This document shows positions 45,778 through 54,793 of a DNA stretch of 64,000 nucleotides, one piece after another (position 1 is the stretch's first letter; the number at the start of each line of letters is the position of its first letter). Position numbers and translations under genes: made by a program. The notes beneath the pieces are model-generated. The model made no database searches. It saw only the letters and a program-made list of their open reading frames with translations, and was not told the origin of the DNA. Location of the stretch: NCBI RefSeq assembly GCF_901538265.1, contig NZ_LR593886.1:5911738-5975737 (forward strand). Reading direction: 5' to 3'. Source of the stretch: Gemmata massiliana. Its GTDB lineage: Bacteria > Planctomycetota > Planctomycetia > Gemmatales > Gemmataceae.

Positions 45778-47081
45778 ACTTCGTCCTGTTCCTGCTCCTG
45801 AATGCGGTCCTCTTACTGCGCCCGGAAGAGCTCTTTCCTGAGATCGCCGGGCTGCGTCTGTACCTCCTGACCATCATCCCGTGCGTACTGCTCTCGCTAC
45901 CCCAATTGGCACACGAACTATCGCCGGGCACCCTTCGTAGGCGCCCGATTAGTGTGTGCGTGCTCCTATTCTTCTTCTCGACGATCCTCTCTTTTTTCGT
46001 TCAAGGACGTCTCGGCGAAGCACTCTTCGAGTTCGGTCCGGAGTTCGGTAAAGTGATCCTTTACTATTTTTTGTTACTTGCCACCGTCGACACCCCCAAC
46101 CGGTTTCGGACATTTGTCGCGGCTCTGGTAGCCCTCATTGGTGGGCTCACGACAATTGCTTTGGCGCAGCACTACGAGATCGTTCACTTCTCAAATATCG
46201 TTCCGTGTCTTCAAAAGGGCATGGACCCTGTTACTGGGGAGGCGACCGAACTACCCCGGCTCGTTAGTAGCGGGATATTCAATGACCCAAATGATCTGTG
46301 CCTCATGTTGGGGCTGGGCATTATGAGTTGCATTTACTGTGCAACGAGCCGGCCACAGGTTATCGGCGGGTTTCTCTGGTTACTCCCGATCCCGCTCTTC
46401 ATTTACGCGCTGATGGACACACACTCCAAGGGGGGCCTTCTGGGCGTTCTCGCTGGTGGAAGCGCGTATTTGTATTCCCGGTTCGGTGGCCCCAAAGCAC
46501 TCCCGTACGCAGCGGCAGGGGCTGTCGTAGCGGTGCTCGCGATCGGGGGTCGGCAAGCCAGTATCGGCGGAGGCGGGACGGCCCACGAGCGCCTCATGTT
46601 CTGGGCCGACGGGTTGAGCAACCTGTTTTCCCAACCGTTCTACATTCCAACCGGTTTGGGGATCGGCTGGTTTGTAAGCGAGAACGGCCTGGTGGCTCAC
46701 AATTCCTTTGTCCAAGCTTACGTCGAACTCGGGTTATTGGGGGGGGGGGCATTTCTGGCTTCGTTCTACTTGAGTGCCCGGATTTTAGATCGGTTCGGCC
46801 GCGGGGTCAATGCTCCCCATTGGGTGCTGGACGCTAAAAACTACGGGTTCGGTGTCCTCATTGGTTACGCAATGGGGTGCTATTCGCTTACACGGAATTT
46901 TACTGTCACCACCTACCTTGTGCTCGGCATTTCCTCAGTGCTACTGGCGCAAGCGTCTCACACACTTCCCAACCGGTTCCAAGTAAACAGACAGTGGTTT
47001 AACTGGTTATTCTTTATGAGTGCAGTCGGCCTCGCGGCCCTGAAACTGATGACTCAAGCAATTAGTCTCGCTGGCGTGTAA
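45774..47081 (+). CDS. O-antigen ligase/polymerase-like membrane protein (Wzy type)
   Basis: 435 aa with about eleven hydrophobic spans. The large outside loop typical of Wzy/WaaL proteins is at about 230-310 and carries DTHSKGGLLGVLAGG just before, then ERLMFWADGLSNLFSQPFY and the SENGLVAHNSFVQAYVELGL motif, where the H-N-S/x-F segment is the family's conserved site. It would join repeat units of the polysaccharide at the periplasmic face. ATG 45774 is preceded by GGGGGAG. It lies between the small ORF and the flippase gene. Confidence 0.85.
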   Translation: MNFVLFLLLNAVLLLRPEELFPEIAGLRLYLLTIIPCVLLSLPQLAHELSPGTLRRRPISVCVLLFFFSTILSFFVQGRLGEALFEFGPEFGKVILYYFLLLATVDTPNRFRTFVAALVALIGGLTTIALAQHYEIVHFSNIVPCLQKGMDPVTGEATELPRLVSSGIFNDPNDLCLMLGLGIMSCIYCATSRPQVIGGFLWLLPIPLFIYALMDTHSKGGLLGVLAGGSAYLYSRFGGPKALPYAAAGAVVAVLAIGGRQASIGGGGTAHERLMFWADGLSNLFSQPFYIPTGLGIGWFVSENGLVAHNSFVQAYVELGLLGGGAFLASFYLSARILDRFGRGVNAPHWVLDAKNYGFGVLIGYAMGCYSLTRNFTVTTYLVLGISSVLLAQASHTLPNRFQVNRQWFNWLFFMSAVGLAALKLMTQAISLAGV

Positions 47082-47174
47082 GTCCCAATCACCACGTATG
47101 GCCGCAGATATAGAACCACTGAGCGATCGGCGAGCCTCCTCCTCGATTCGTCTTTAGTCTACCGGGAGCAAGTA

Positions 47175-48773
47175 TTGAGTAACGCGCGGGCCGGATCAAA
47201 AATTAAACGCAACGTAGCGTGGAGCGTTACAGGTCTCGCGGTAGAGATGGCTGCGGGGTTTCTCGTCTTGCCGTTTCTCCTCGATAAACTCGGGAAATCG
47301 ACTTATGGGATCTGGTTGATTCTTGGCGCACTCACGAGTTATTTTGGCCTATTGGAAATGGGCGTCCGAGGATCTATCGGGCGCCACATTGCTTTCCATC
47401 ACGCTAAAGGCGATCAAGACGCGACAAACCAAACCTTAACCAGTGGCATTGCACTCCTATTTGGGATAGGCTCCGTCGCATGCCTGATACTCATAGCATT
47501 TGAGCAGACCTTCATAAATTTATACAAAATAACAGAATCCGAACACAAAGCCATATCTATCACCTTTCGTATCGTGGCCCTCAACCTCGCAATTACTCTT
47601 CTTGGGACAGCTTTCGATGCCGCGTTATGGGGCGTCCAAAGATTCGACAGATTAAATTTAATCAACATCTTAGTCTCGCTACTTCGCCTTATTGCAACCT
47701 TTACCCTAATTGAATCAGACAGCGATATAATAATATTATCAATCATCTCAATCACAGCGTCGATTGCAAATCTGCTAGCAAAAGCCACATTGTATTTCAA
47801 CGCCGTCCCGACAGCCCGATTAACTCCCCGGCTCATGAATCGCTCTGCCCTTCGCCAACTTATCGGATACGGGAGTTGGCACATGCTCACCACACTAGCA
47901 AACCTTTCCCGCACACAGTTTGGCCCCATCTTGATTGGGGCAACTCTTGGATTATCGCTTGTTCCATTTTTTTCTATAGCAAGCCGCCTTCTAGTGACAA
48001 TCACCTCAACGCTCGTTGCCGCAACCGGCGTTCTGACTCCACACGCGACAACTCTCCATGCCACCAACCAGATCGAACACCAGCGCAAATTGTTCCTCGT
48101 AGGTGGTGGCCACGCCGCCGCACTGGGTATGTTCCTAATGGGAGGCTTGCTAGCGGTTGCAAAACCATTGATAACAATTTGGGTCGGCTCCAAATTTTCG
48201 GCAAACGAAATCACCACCATTGCAACCCTCCTCAGTGTCTTAATATTGGGAGAGCTCCTTCCAAATTCTCAACAGGTATCAAATTCCATTATTTTAGCCA
48301 CAGCGCGTCACCGTTCACTCGCGATTTTCGCGGTGATCGAAACAATATCTGTCTGCATCCTCGTAGTTGTCTTACTCTCCCCTTTTGGGCTGATCGGCCT
48401 TGGGGCTGCAATCGCTGCGCCTGCCTTTTTTTTACGCGGCGCGTGCCCGTTAATTTACGGCTGTCAAATATTGAATATACCCATTCGCAACTATGTGACG
48501 CGAACAATCGCCCCTCCTTTTTTCTGCATGACAGTGTCCGCCCTCCCAATCCTTGCCACTCGCATTGGCAATTCGGATAATGAATGGATAAATTTAATCG
48601 CCAACGGGTCAATTTATACATTATTATTTGCATCAACATACACATTTACAATTAACAGGTCGCCGATACAGTCAATCATCAATCGCATTACCCCACAGGA
48701 ACGTCAATTGCGCCCTCCAGACCAGACACTGCCATCGCAACCCGCAGCATCTGAAACCAGTGCCCGCAAATAA
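47175..48773 (+). CDS. Oligosaccharide flippase (Wzx type)
   Basis: 532 aa with twelve to fourteen membrane spans. The start (KIKRNVAWSVTGLAVEMAAG, LPFLLDKLGKSTYGIWLI) is the usual beginning of polysaccharide-biosynthesis flippases of the MOP superfamily, and GASVGVARQ-type later spans follow. It flips lipid-linked repeat units across the inner membrane. TTG 47175 is chosen because GGGAG lies 6 nt before it and the N-tail fits; there is no upstream ATG. The gene is clearly more AT-rich than most of the window and uses A/T-ending codons, which points to horizontal transfer. Confidence 0.87.
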   Translation: MSNARAGSKIKRNVAWSVTGLAVEMAAGFLVLPFLLDKLGKSTYGIWLILGALTSYFGLLEMGVRGSIGRHIAFHHAKGDQDATNQTLTSGIALLFGIGSVACLILIAFEQTFINLYKITESEHKAISITFRIVALNLAITLLGTAFDAALWGVQRFDRLNLINILVSLLRLIATFTLIESDSDIIILSIISITASIANLLAKATLYFNAVPTARLTPRLMNRSALRQLIGYGSWHMLTTLANLSRTQFGPILIGATLGLSLVPFFSIASRLLVTITSTLVAATGVLTPHATTLHATNQIEHQRKLFLVGGGHAAALGMFLMGGLLAVAKPLITIWVGSKFSANEITTIATLLSVLILGELLPNSQQVSNSIILATARHRSLAIFAVIETISVCILVVVLLSPFGLIGLGAAIAAPAFFLRGACPLIYGCQILNIPIRNYVTRTIAPPFFCMTVSALPILATRIGNSDNEWINLIANGSIYTLLFASTYTFTINRSPIQSIINRITPQERQLRPPDQTLPSQPAASETSARK

Positions 48774-48927
48774 GAATTGCCCTTGCACATCAGCTGATTG
48801 TTAAATTTACCAAATGCATCATACACCGCTGTATCAGAACGCCGAAACGTGCATAAACCACACAACACGACCTGACACTACGGCGAGTTCTGAAGCGTCG
48901 AATAGGATCGCTCATTGGAGGCACCCG
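48774..48927. promoter_or_regulatory. Leader of a truncated gene
   Basis: 154 nt between the flippase stop and a short coding start. TTGGAGGCACCC before ATG 48928 is a good ribosome binding site. Nothing else was recognised. Confidence 0.4.
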
Positions 48928-48975
48928 ATGACGGAACAGGAAATTGCGACTTTTGCGAGTAACTACGGTCCGTAG
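48928..48975 (+). pseudogene. N-terminus of a gene cut by IS630
   Basis: ATG 48928 with the site GGAGG 11 nt before it starts MTEQEIATFASNYGP and stops at TAG 48973-48975, exactly where IS630 copy 2 begins. IS630 elements insert at TA, and the TA of this TAG is the boundary. The rest of the gene is not found on the other side of the element. The family cannot be told from 15 residues. Confidence 0.55.
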
Positions 48976-49961
48976 GTAAGCAAAGCTACCCGTTTGGAGG
49001 TTCTGGGAACGGGCGTTCGGATCCGTCCCAGAGCGCTCTCAACAAGGTGGCGTTACACTTCAATCGGATGAGCCGGTCGAGGATCCGGTCGTTCCGATGG
49101 CCGTGTCCCGGAAACGAAGTCGGACCGTTGGGAGTACTTCAACCCGCGGATCACGAGCTCGACCGGGTTCCGTTCGAGCGCGTCGGGCGGGAGCCGGCCC
49201 AGGTGCATCCCTGGGGGCGGCGCAAGAACGCGCGGATCACCGGGCCCTCGTGAGCGGGGCCACCGTCCCACACTACAAGCATGTTCCCCGGAGCGGCCGC
49301 AGTCGGTGCCAGAGAAACGCGACCACTTCACCGACCCCGAAGTATCCGTCGATGCGGTGGCGACACGTCACGGCCTCAAGCACCGATACCTTGTGGCGCC
49401 GCCCCGCGCATCACCGGGTGCGCCTGCGCGGGCCCAACGGATTGAGGAACAAACCGGTCTCGTCGATCGGGACCAGGTGGGCACTCGGCCCGGGCCTTTT
49501 TTGAATCCGCTCCCGGTCCCGGGCCACCCACCGGTCGATCCCCGATTGGTCCCGTTGCCGGGCCGGGCGCGCGGGCTTCTGCGGGGAGTCGTTGCGCGCC
49601 GAGAGCCACTCGCGCAGGTCGCTCGGGTGGAACCGGACCCCGAACCGCGTGTGGATCCGCTCGGGCACCCGGCGCGCGGTCCACAGGTCCGTATCGAACC
49701 CGTACGCGGTCGGGGGCCGATCGAGGCACCCGAGTACCTGGCACTCCGGGGCACCGGTCAGGAACCCCGGGCCACCGGGCGTGGGCTTGGCCTTCAGGCC
49801 CGGTCGCCCGGGGTTCTTGACCGGGCCACCCACGTGGCCGCGGTGACCCGATGCACACCCCGGAACGCGACCACGTCCTTCTGTGACCACCCCGCGGAGA
49901 CACGCCGCACCGCCAGCATGCGACGCGCCTCCAACTCGGCTAACGTTCCTTTGCTCCTCAT
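48976..49961 (-). mobile_element. IS630-family element, copy 2, full length but broken
   Basis: Nearly 1 kb. On the minus strand the transposase would begin at ATG 49961 (MRSKGTLAELEARRMLAVRR, WSQKDVVAFRGVHRVTAA), change frame to GLKAKPTPGGPGFLTGA, TAYGFDTDLWTARRVPERIH and LVPIDETGLFLNPL (first Asp), then change frame again to the GRWPRSRGPGDPRVLAP region (second Asp region in broken form) and NPVELVIRGLKYSQ (Glu). At least two frameshifts. Positions 48976-49609 match copy 1 closely, including the same frame breaks. The outer repeats could not be defined with confidence. Confidence 0.82.
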
Positions 49962-50129
49962 ACCCAGCTACTTATAAACACGCCCGCAACTGAGGAGCTT
50001 TGCGCTCCTGCGCGGCATTAGTCGGGCATTACGCACGATTTTTATAAACAAATTACATAATATTTATGCAATTATTTATAATATTATCTTTTCGTTCATG
50101 CTGCGGGATCGTCAAACCCATCGCGCGGG

Positions 50130-51080
50130 CGTATGGGATTGCGATGCGCGCACTCCAAGAGTTCCTGGCCGCCGATTGGCAACATAAGGCGCACACAATA
50201 ACCTCCGTCGGCGCGCCGCCCTGATTATCGTCGATTACTCCGACGCCGCTTGATAACAGTCAGAACAATCGATGCGACAATTACACAAATTCGAGACACT
50301 TTACACTCGAGTCGCAGCGCCGGTACTTGATGCGTGGGCAAGATCGACAACGAGATCGTGACCGCTCACATGAGCGTGGCCAAGGGATCGTTCCTGGCCC
50401 TGTCGATGCCACTCGGGGCATCCCCGATGAGATCCGGCGCCGCCCCGAGTGGCGCATAGTGCTCGAACAGTTGATAGGATGGTAATGGGGTGTAGTTCGA
50501 TTGGTTATTGCGCGACGAGGAGCACGGGGCGAAGGCGCCGCTCGTGCGAGCCCTGGATACTGTGATCAGCGATTCGTGGGTACGGAGCCGTGAGCTTCGC
50601 GCCCGGCAGTGTGACACACGGAGGCGATGCCGACGGCTGCGGACGCCAAGGGAGAGCCGGTCTGGTACCCCGGGTGGCGGTGGTGAGCTGGGTAGTCGAG
50701 GTACAAGAGGGCCGAAGGCTCTCGGTTGCGGCGATCAACGAAGTAACGGAGGAAGTGGAGTGTTTCAGGACCAACGCGATTGTGGCTCGGCGAAACGTAC
50801 TCCGCGTGGCCAAGAGCGAAGTCCGCCTGATGCGATACGAAGGTAATCAGCGATTGGGTCTGGGTGGCATTTGGTGTTGGTCTTGTGGTATTCGAGTTCG
50901 TGTCGATCCACATTGACCGGCTGCGAAGGGAAATGCCAGATGACGGTGGAATGGGTGTGACGCGCGCTCAATACCCGATGCGAGGCGACGTTCCGGCAGA
51001 GGCGGAAAACGTTGAACCTGCCATAATGTCGGAAACGCAATCCGCCACCACACACGGCGGAACGAAAGGGCCACGTAATT
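50130..51080 (+). pseudogene. Degenerate IS701-family transposase
   Basis: Fragments in order and in changing frames: MRALQEFLAADWQHKAHT (50142), GIVPGPVDATRGIPDEIRRR with PEWRIVLEQLIGW (50390-50490), DEEHGAKAPLVRALDTVISD (50512 on), VVSWVVEVQEGRRLSVAAIN (50680 on), RVAKSEVRLMRYEG (50810 on) and HIDRLRREMPDDGG (50912 on). These match the order of an IS701-type DDE enzyme (HALQEFL, PDDVRxRPKWQLALEQL, DEGYGAKAPFVRALD, AKQExxLMHYEGR). Many stops and deletions, so it is an old relic. The first 160 nt after IS630 copy 2 (49962-50129) are AT-rich and empty. Confidence 0.7.
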
Positions 51081-51220
51081 ACACAAGAAACAGCCGTGTT
51101 GATCCGTCATCGAGAGCCGCGGTGGAGTGCTAGTTAGTGTCATCGCAAGAGCTATCCCGGCAGTTTTGCAAGCTGAATGTGAAGTGTATCGTGTCTTGTA
51201 ATTGAACATACAGGGGCTTT

Positions 51221-51958
51221 ATGCTGTCGTTAGCCCGTCGATTTCTGTCTCACGCACGTACTATTACCACCTTCGGTGCTCGCAATTGGCTCGCTATTGT
51301 CCGTGGCGGCCAACTCAAAACGCGGTACGCATTGTATCCTCTAGAGTTCCGCCGTGGCACCAGTGACTTGAGTGTATACCGTCAAGTTTTTGTATCCCTT
51401 GAATACGCATGTGTGCCTGATAACAAACCTATGTTGGTACTTGATTGCGGTGCCAACGTTGGCTACGCTTCGGCCTACTTCCTGACCCGTTTTCCTCGGG
51501 CGCAAGTTCTGGCTGTGGAACCCGATCCCGGCAACTTCGCTATCCTTGCCCGAAACCTTGCACCTTATGGAGACCGCGCCTGTGCGATCCACGGCGCTGT
51601 TTGGTCACACGCGACCCGTCTAAGTATGGCAGCACCCGTTTACCGCGACGGGGGAGAGTGGGCGAGACAGGTTCGTGAGGGTGGTAACGAGGTGGCTGCT
51701 TATGGCATCGCCGACCTCCTTCGGATGGTCGATTGTCAGCGGGCGGACATTCTCAAAATGGACATTGAAGGTGCAGAAGCGATTGTATTCGCGCACGGCA
51801 CTGAAGCATGGATCGACAAAGTGGGCGTGATGGCCATTGAGTTGCATAATGACACCACTTTCGGTCCAGCCTCAGAAGTGGTCGCTCGTGCGACCACTGG
51901 ATTTACTACCAGACAGAGCGGCGAATTGACCCTCTATCATAAACCGGAGTCGCGATGA
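51221..51958 (+). CDS. FkbM-family methyltransferase
   Basis: 245 aa, SAM-dependent, probably O-methylates a sugar of the polysaccharide. The fold starts at about residue 70: MLVLDCGANVGYASAYFLTR (SAM-binding motif I), VLAVEPDPGNFAILARNLAP (acidic residue after strand 2), then ADILKMDIEGAEAIVFAHGT, the hallmark KxDIEGxE motif of FkbM proteins, and GVMAIELHND. The first 60 residues are a helical N-terminal extension. Start ATG 51221. Its TGA overlaps the ATG of the glycosyltransferase, so they are one operon. Confidence 0.9.
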   Translation: MLSLARRFLSHARTITTFGARNWLAIVRGGQLKTRYALYPLEFRRGTSDLSVYRQVFVSLEYACVPDNKPMLVLDCGANVGYASAYFLTRFPRAQVLAVEPDPGNFAILARNLAPYGDRACAIHGAVWSHATRLSMAAPVYRDGGEWARQVREGGNEVAAYGIADLLRMVDCQRADILKMDIEGAEAIVFAHGTEAWIDKVGVMAIELHNDTTFGPASEVVARATTGFTTRQSGELTLYHKPESR

Positions 51959-52866
51959 TGAAAGTGTCCGTCGTCATTCCGACCTACAACTATTCCTGCT
52001 TCATCAGGGAGGCGGTAGAGAGCGCTCTAAATCAGACTTGCCCACCGTATGAGGTCATAGTCATCGACGACGGCTCGACGGACAATACGGCAGAAATCCT
52101 CAAACACTACATCGATACTGGACGCATCCGCTACCACTACCAAATGAACTCCGGCCTTTGCGCCGCGCGTAATGTGGGACTTTCATTGGCAACTGGTAGT
52201 GCCTTTGCGTTACTCGACTCAGACGATAGCTGGCACCCTCAAAAACTTGAGTGCCAAATTGCGTACCTGGAAACAAACCCCGCGTGTGAATTGGTCGGTA
52301 CGGAGGCTTTCAGTCAAGAGCGGGGAATGTGGGCGACAATCGGCTCCCTCACCGTAAATGCCCTGCCACTGGAAACCCACCTACTCCGTACTCGTTTCTG
52401 CCCTTCCTCAGCCCTCTTCCGTCGTTCACTGTGGGAACAAGTTGGTGGATTCGATCAGGCCGCGGGTGGCACGGCCGACCGCGACTACTGGATTCGCTGC
52501 GCCGCCGTTTCGGTCGTCGCTCGAATCGAATTACCCCTGACTTTTTACCGCATCCACAACGGGTCGATGACCGCAACAAAGGTAGACGCGATGATCGCCA
52601 GCGAACGGGCTGTACTCGACAAGTCATTTATCTCACTCTCAACGATTCGTGGCAGAATGCTACTAAAGCGCCGAGCATACGCTATGGCTCACCTTTCTGC
52701 CGCCTACACCCTTTGGCGGGACGCCAAACGCCCGCGTGCAGCAAGTGGCCAATTCTTTCGATCACTGTTGTCTTGGCCACTGCCTCTTTCGCGATCTGAT
52801 ACTAATATTCCATTTTACCGGTTGCGGTTTGGTGCCCGACTCCTCATAGCGGCGTTACGAGGTTAA
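51955..52866 (+). CDS. Family 2 glycosyltransferase
   Basis: 303 aa, GT-A fold. It starts VSVVIPTYNYSCFIREAVES, then EVIVIDDGSTDNTAEIL, LCAARNVGLSLATGSAFALL and LDSDDSW, where the D-x-D motif binds the metal and the nucleotide-sugar; the D-Y-W-I-R-C segment near residue 175 holds the catalytic-base region typical of GT2. It probably adds a sugar to the lipid-linked unit. The start may be ATG 51955 or 51958 (ATGATG); the first overlaps the FkbM stop by 4 nt. ISAs1 element A is 120 nt downstream. Confidence 0.92.
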   Translation: MMKVSVVIPTYNYSCFIREAVESALNQTCPPYEVIVIDDGSTDNTAEILKHYIDTGRIRYHYQMNSGLCAARNVGLSLATGSAFALLDSDDSWHPQKLECQIAYLETNPACELVGTEAFSQERGMWATIGSLTVNALPLETHLLRTRFCPSSALFRRSLWEQVGGFDQAAGGTADRDYWIRCAAVSVVARIELPLTFYRIHNGSMTATKVDAMIASERAVLDKSFISLSTIRGRMLLKRRAYAMAHLSAAYTLWRDAKRPRAASGQFFRSLLSWPLPLSRSDTNIPFYRLRFGARLLIAALRG

Positions 52867-52985
52867 TTCGGTTTGGGTCGAATCCAGCAACTCGCACAAT
52901 TCACATTACTCCACTCCGTTAGAAATCGAGAGCGCTGGTCGCAACAATACAAACTGTAGTATTTGGCGAACGGCCAGAGTAAACC

Positions 52986-54193
52986 CCAGGGCCGGCGCAC
53001 TTCATTTAGTCGTCAGAATCTTAAGCACTTTGAGCAGGTATTGATCGTCCCAGGCGGCCTTCATGCGTCGAGTACGAATGCTGCCCTTGGTGTCCGCCCG
53101 CTGGAGCAGGGACAGGGCAACCCGGCGAATCATGCCCAGGTTGGCCCCGGCGTGTCCGGCCCGAGCCCGGCTGTCGTCTTCCCGGAACGCGATGTCCAGA
53201 CACCAATGGAGCCCGTTCTCAATGCCCCAATGGTTGCGGATGTACCCCGCCAGCTCGACCGCCCCGATCCGCAAGCTGGTGAGGTAGTAATGAGCGGTGC
53301 TCTCATTCGGCTTCCCGTTCACCACCCGCTCCCGGCACACCAGGGCCACGGCCCCAACATCGGCCCACCCGCTCGGTAGCCCTTCCGGATCTTCAACCAC
53401 CGTCACGTACCGCTCTTCCTCGCGCCCGTGCCCGTCCTCGACCGCGGACCCCATGTCACACCCGGCGAACGCGTCCTCCCCGGCCCGCGCGAACACCTCC
53501 GCCACCGCGCCGCGCAACCCCTTCTGGTTCCCCTTCACGCACACCACGTAATGCCCGCCCTGGGTGCGGATCTGGGACACCAACTCCTTCTGGCAAAAGG
53601 CCGCGTCGACGGTCACCACCGCGCCCGTCAGATCCAGGGCGCCCAACAGATCTGGGGCCGTGGTGATCTCGTGTCCGCCCTCGGGCACGGACCGCTGGCC
53701 CAGGATCAACCGGTTCTCCACGGCCCACGCCTCGACCAGATGCAAGCACCCGGTGAACGTGTTCTTGGTGGACCGCCGGGCGCTCTTACCATCGATCGCC
53801 ACGTGCACCAGGCCGGTACTCTCGCATGCGGCTGCCATCCAGCGCCCGAACCGGTCCGCGAACGCGTCCGGGTCCAGCTTGGCGAACACGCGCTCGAACG
53901 TGTCCGGGCTCGGAACCCCGTGGGGCAACCGCAGGTACGGGGCGAACAACGTTTGCTTGGCCCGACCGAACGCGGCCACCTGGTCCCACCCGTCGGCCCC
54001 GGCGATCACCGCACACGTGGCCAACGTGAGGATATCCACCAGCTCATGCAACTTGTTCTTCGTTTCGCGGCGCGGGTCTGGCACATCCGCAAACACCGCC
54101 AGCAGCGGAATACTCATCGGGGTTCCTCCATAACAACCCCGATATAGACGTAAATGCGGCTGCCGTCACGGGTTCATAGTGCGCCAACCCTGG
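52986..54193 (-). mobile_element. ISAs1-family element A, complete
   Basis: 1208 bp. Its ends are a 16-bp inverted pair (52986-53001, CCAGGGCCGGCGCACT, and 54178-54193) with two mismatches. The element is flanked by a perfect 8-bp direct repeat AGTAAACC (52978-52985 and 54194-54201), the target duplication. The transposase is intact. All this points to a recent insertion. Confidence 0.93.
53002..54117 (-). CDS. ISAs1-family transposase (element A)
   Basis: 371 aa, full length. An N-terminal DDE_Tnp_1-associated region (LAVFADVPDPRRETKNKLHE, VDILTLATCAVIAGADGWDQ) and the catalytic domain: VHVAIDGKSARRS (Asp), AVVTVDAAFCQKE (Asp) and WGIENGLHWCLDIAFREDDS (Glu). No frameshift. ATG 54117 is the natural start. 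About three quarters of residues agree with the element B transposase, so the two are related but distinct isoforms. Confidence 0.94.
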   Translation of the reverse strand: MSIPLLAVFADVPDPRRETKNKLHELVDILTLATCAVIAGADGWDQVAAFGRAKQTLFAPYLRLPHGVPSPDTFERVFAKLDPDAFADRFGRWMAAACESTGLVHVAIDGKSARRSTKNTFTGCLHLVEAWAVENRLILGQRSVPEGGHEITTAPDLLGALDLTGAVVTVDAAFCQKELVSQIRTQGGHYVVCVKGNQKGLRGAVAEVFARAGEDAFAGCDMGSAVEDGHGREEERYVTVVEDPEGLPSGWADVGAVALVCRERVVNGKPNESTAHYYLTSLRIGAVELAGYIRNHWGIENGLHWCLDIAFREDDSRARAGHAGANLGMIRRVALSLLQRADTKGSIRTRRMKAAWDDQYLLKVLKILTTK

Positions 54194-54201
54194 AGTAAAC
54201 C

Positions 54202-54783
54202 CAGAAGGTCGCGCGGGATATCGAGCACCGTGAACGGGTGTTCGGTTGTTTTTCTCGGGCGGCAAACGTGACTGAAAGAGCACATTTTCGAGGGGTATTA
54301 GGTAACCTCGGGATCGCCCCGCCCGAGCCGGCACTCGCGCCGATCTGAGCGCCCGTCCCGCAACTGGCGCCACGCGCCACGATCAGCTCCGGCCAGATCG
54401 GTCGTCGTGACCTCCCGGTGCCGCGTCGCCAGACCAGTCACCCGCTCAGCCGCGCCCCACAGTACCAACGCCGGACTTGCGACCGGTCGAGCAGCGCTCG
54501 TGATTCCGTGACCCCCGAACGCGCGATCCAGGCCGCTGTTGGTGCGCGGCACTCCGGTCGTGCCCTAGCGCCCGAACCGCCCGGGCCAATAACTCCGACG
54601 CACGTCCACGAACAGGGCCACCGCCCAAGGCCCCGACCATCTCTCAGTGCCGGGTCATCGCGTGCAGCACCCTCTCGACGGAACCCGAACGGTGGCCCCG
54701 ACAAGCCCGACTGAGCCGAGGATGTGTGCTCACCCACCCGAGCGCCAAGTTCCGCGGCGCAAATGCACCGCGGGCCAAGTCCA
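54202..54783. other. Debris between the two ISAs1 elements
   Basis: 582 nt with no supported gene. On the minus strand short stretches such as TVLDIPRDLLGLLQGW near 54190-54240 and DLAGADRGAWRQLRDGRSDR near 54340-54400 look like fragments of a transposase (perhaps IS4 type), but I could not place them with confidence. Confidence 0.35.
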
Positions 54784-54793
54784 GGGCGACCCG

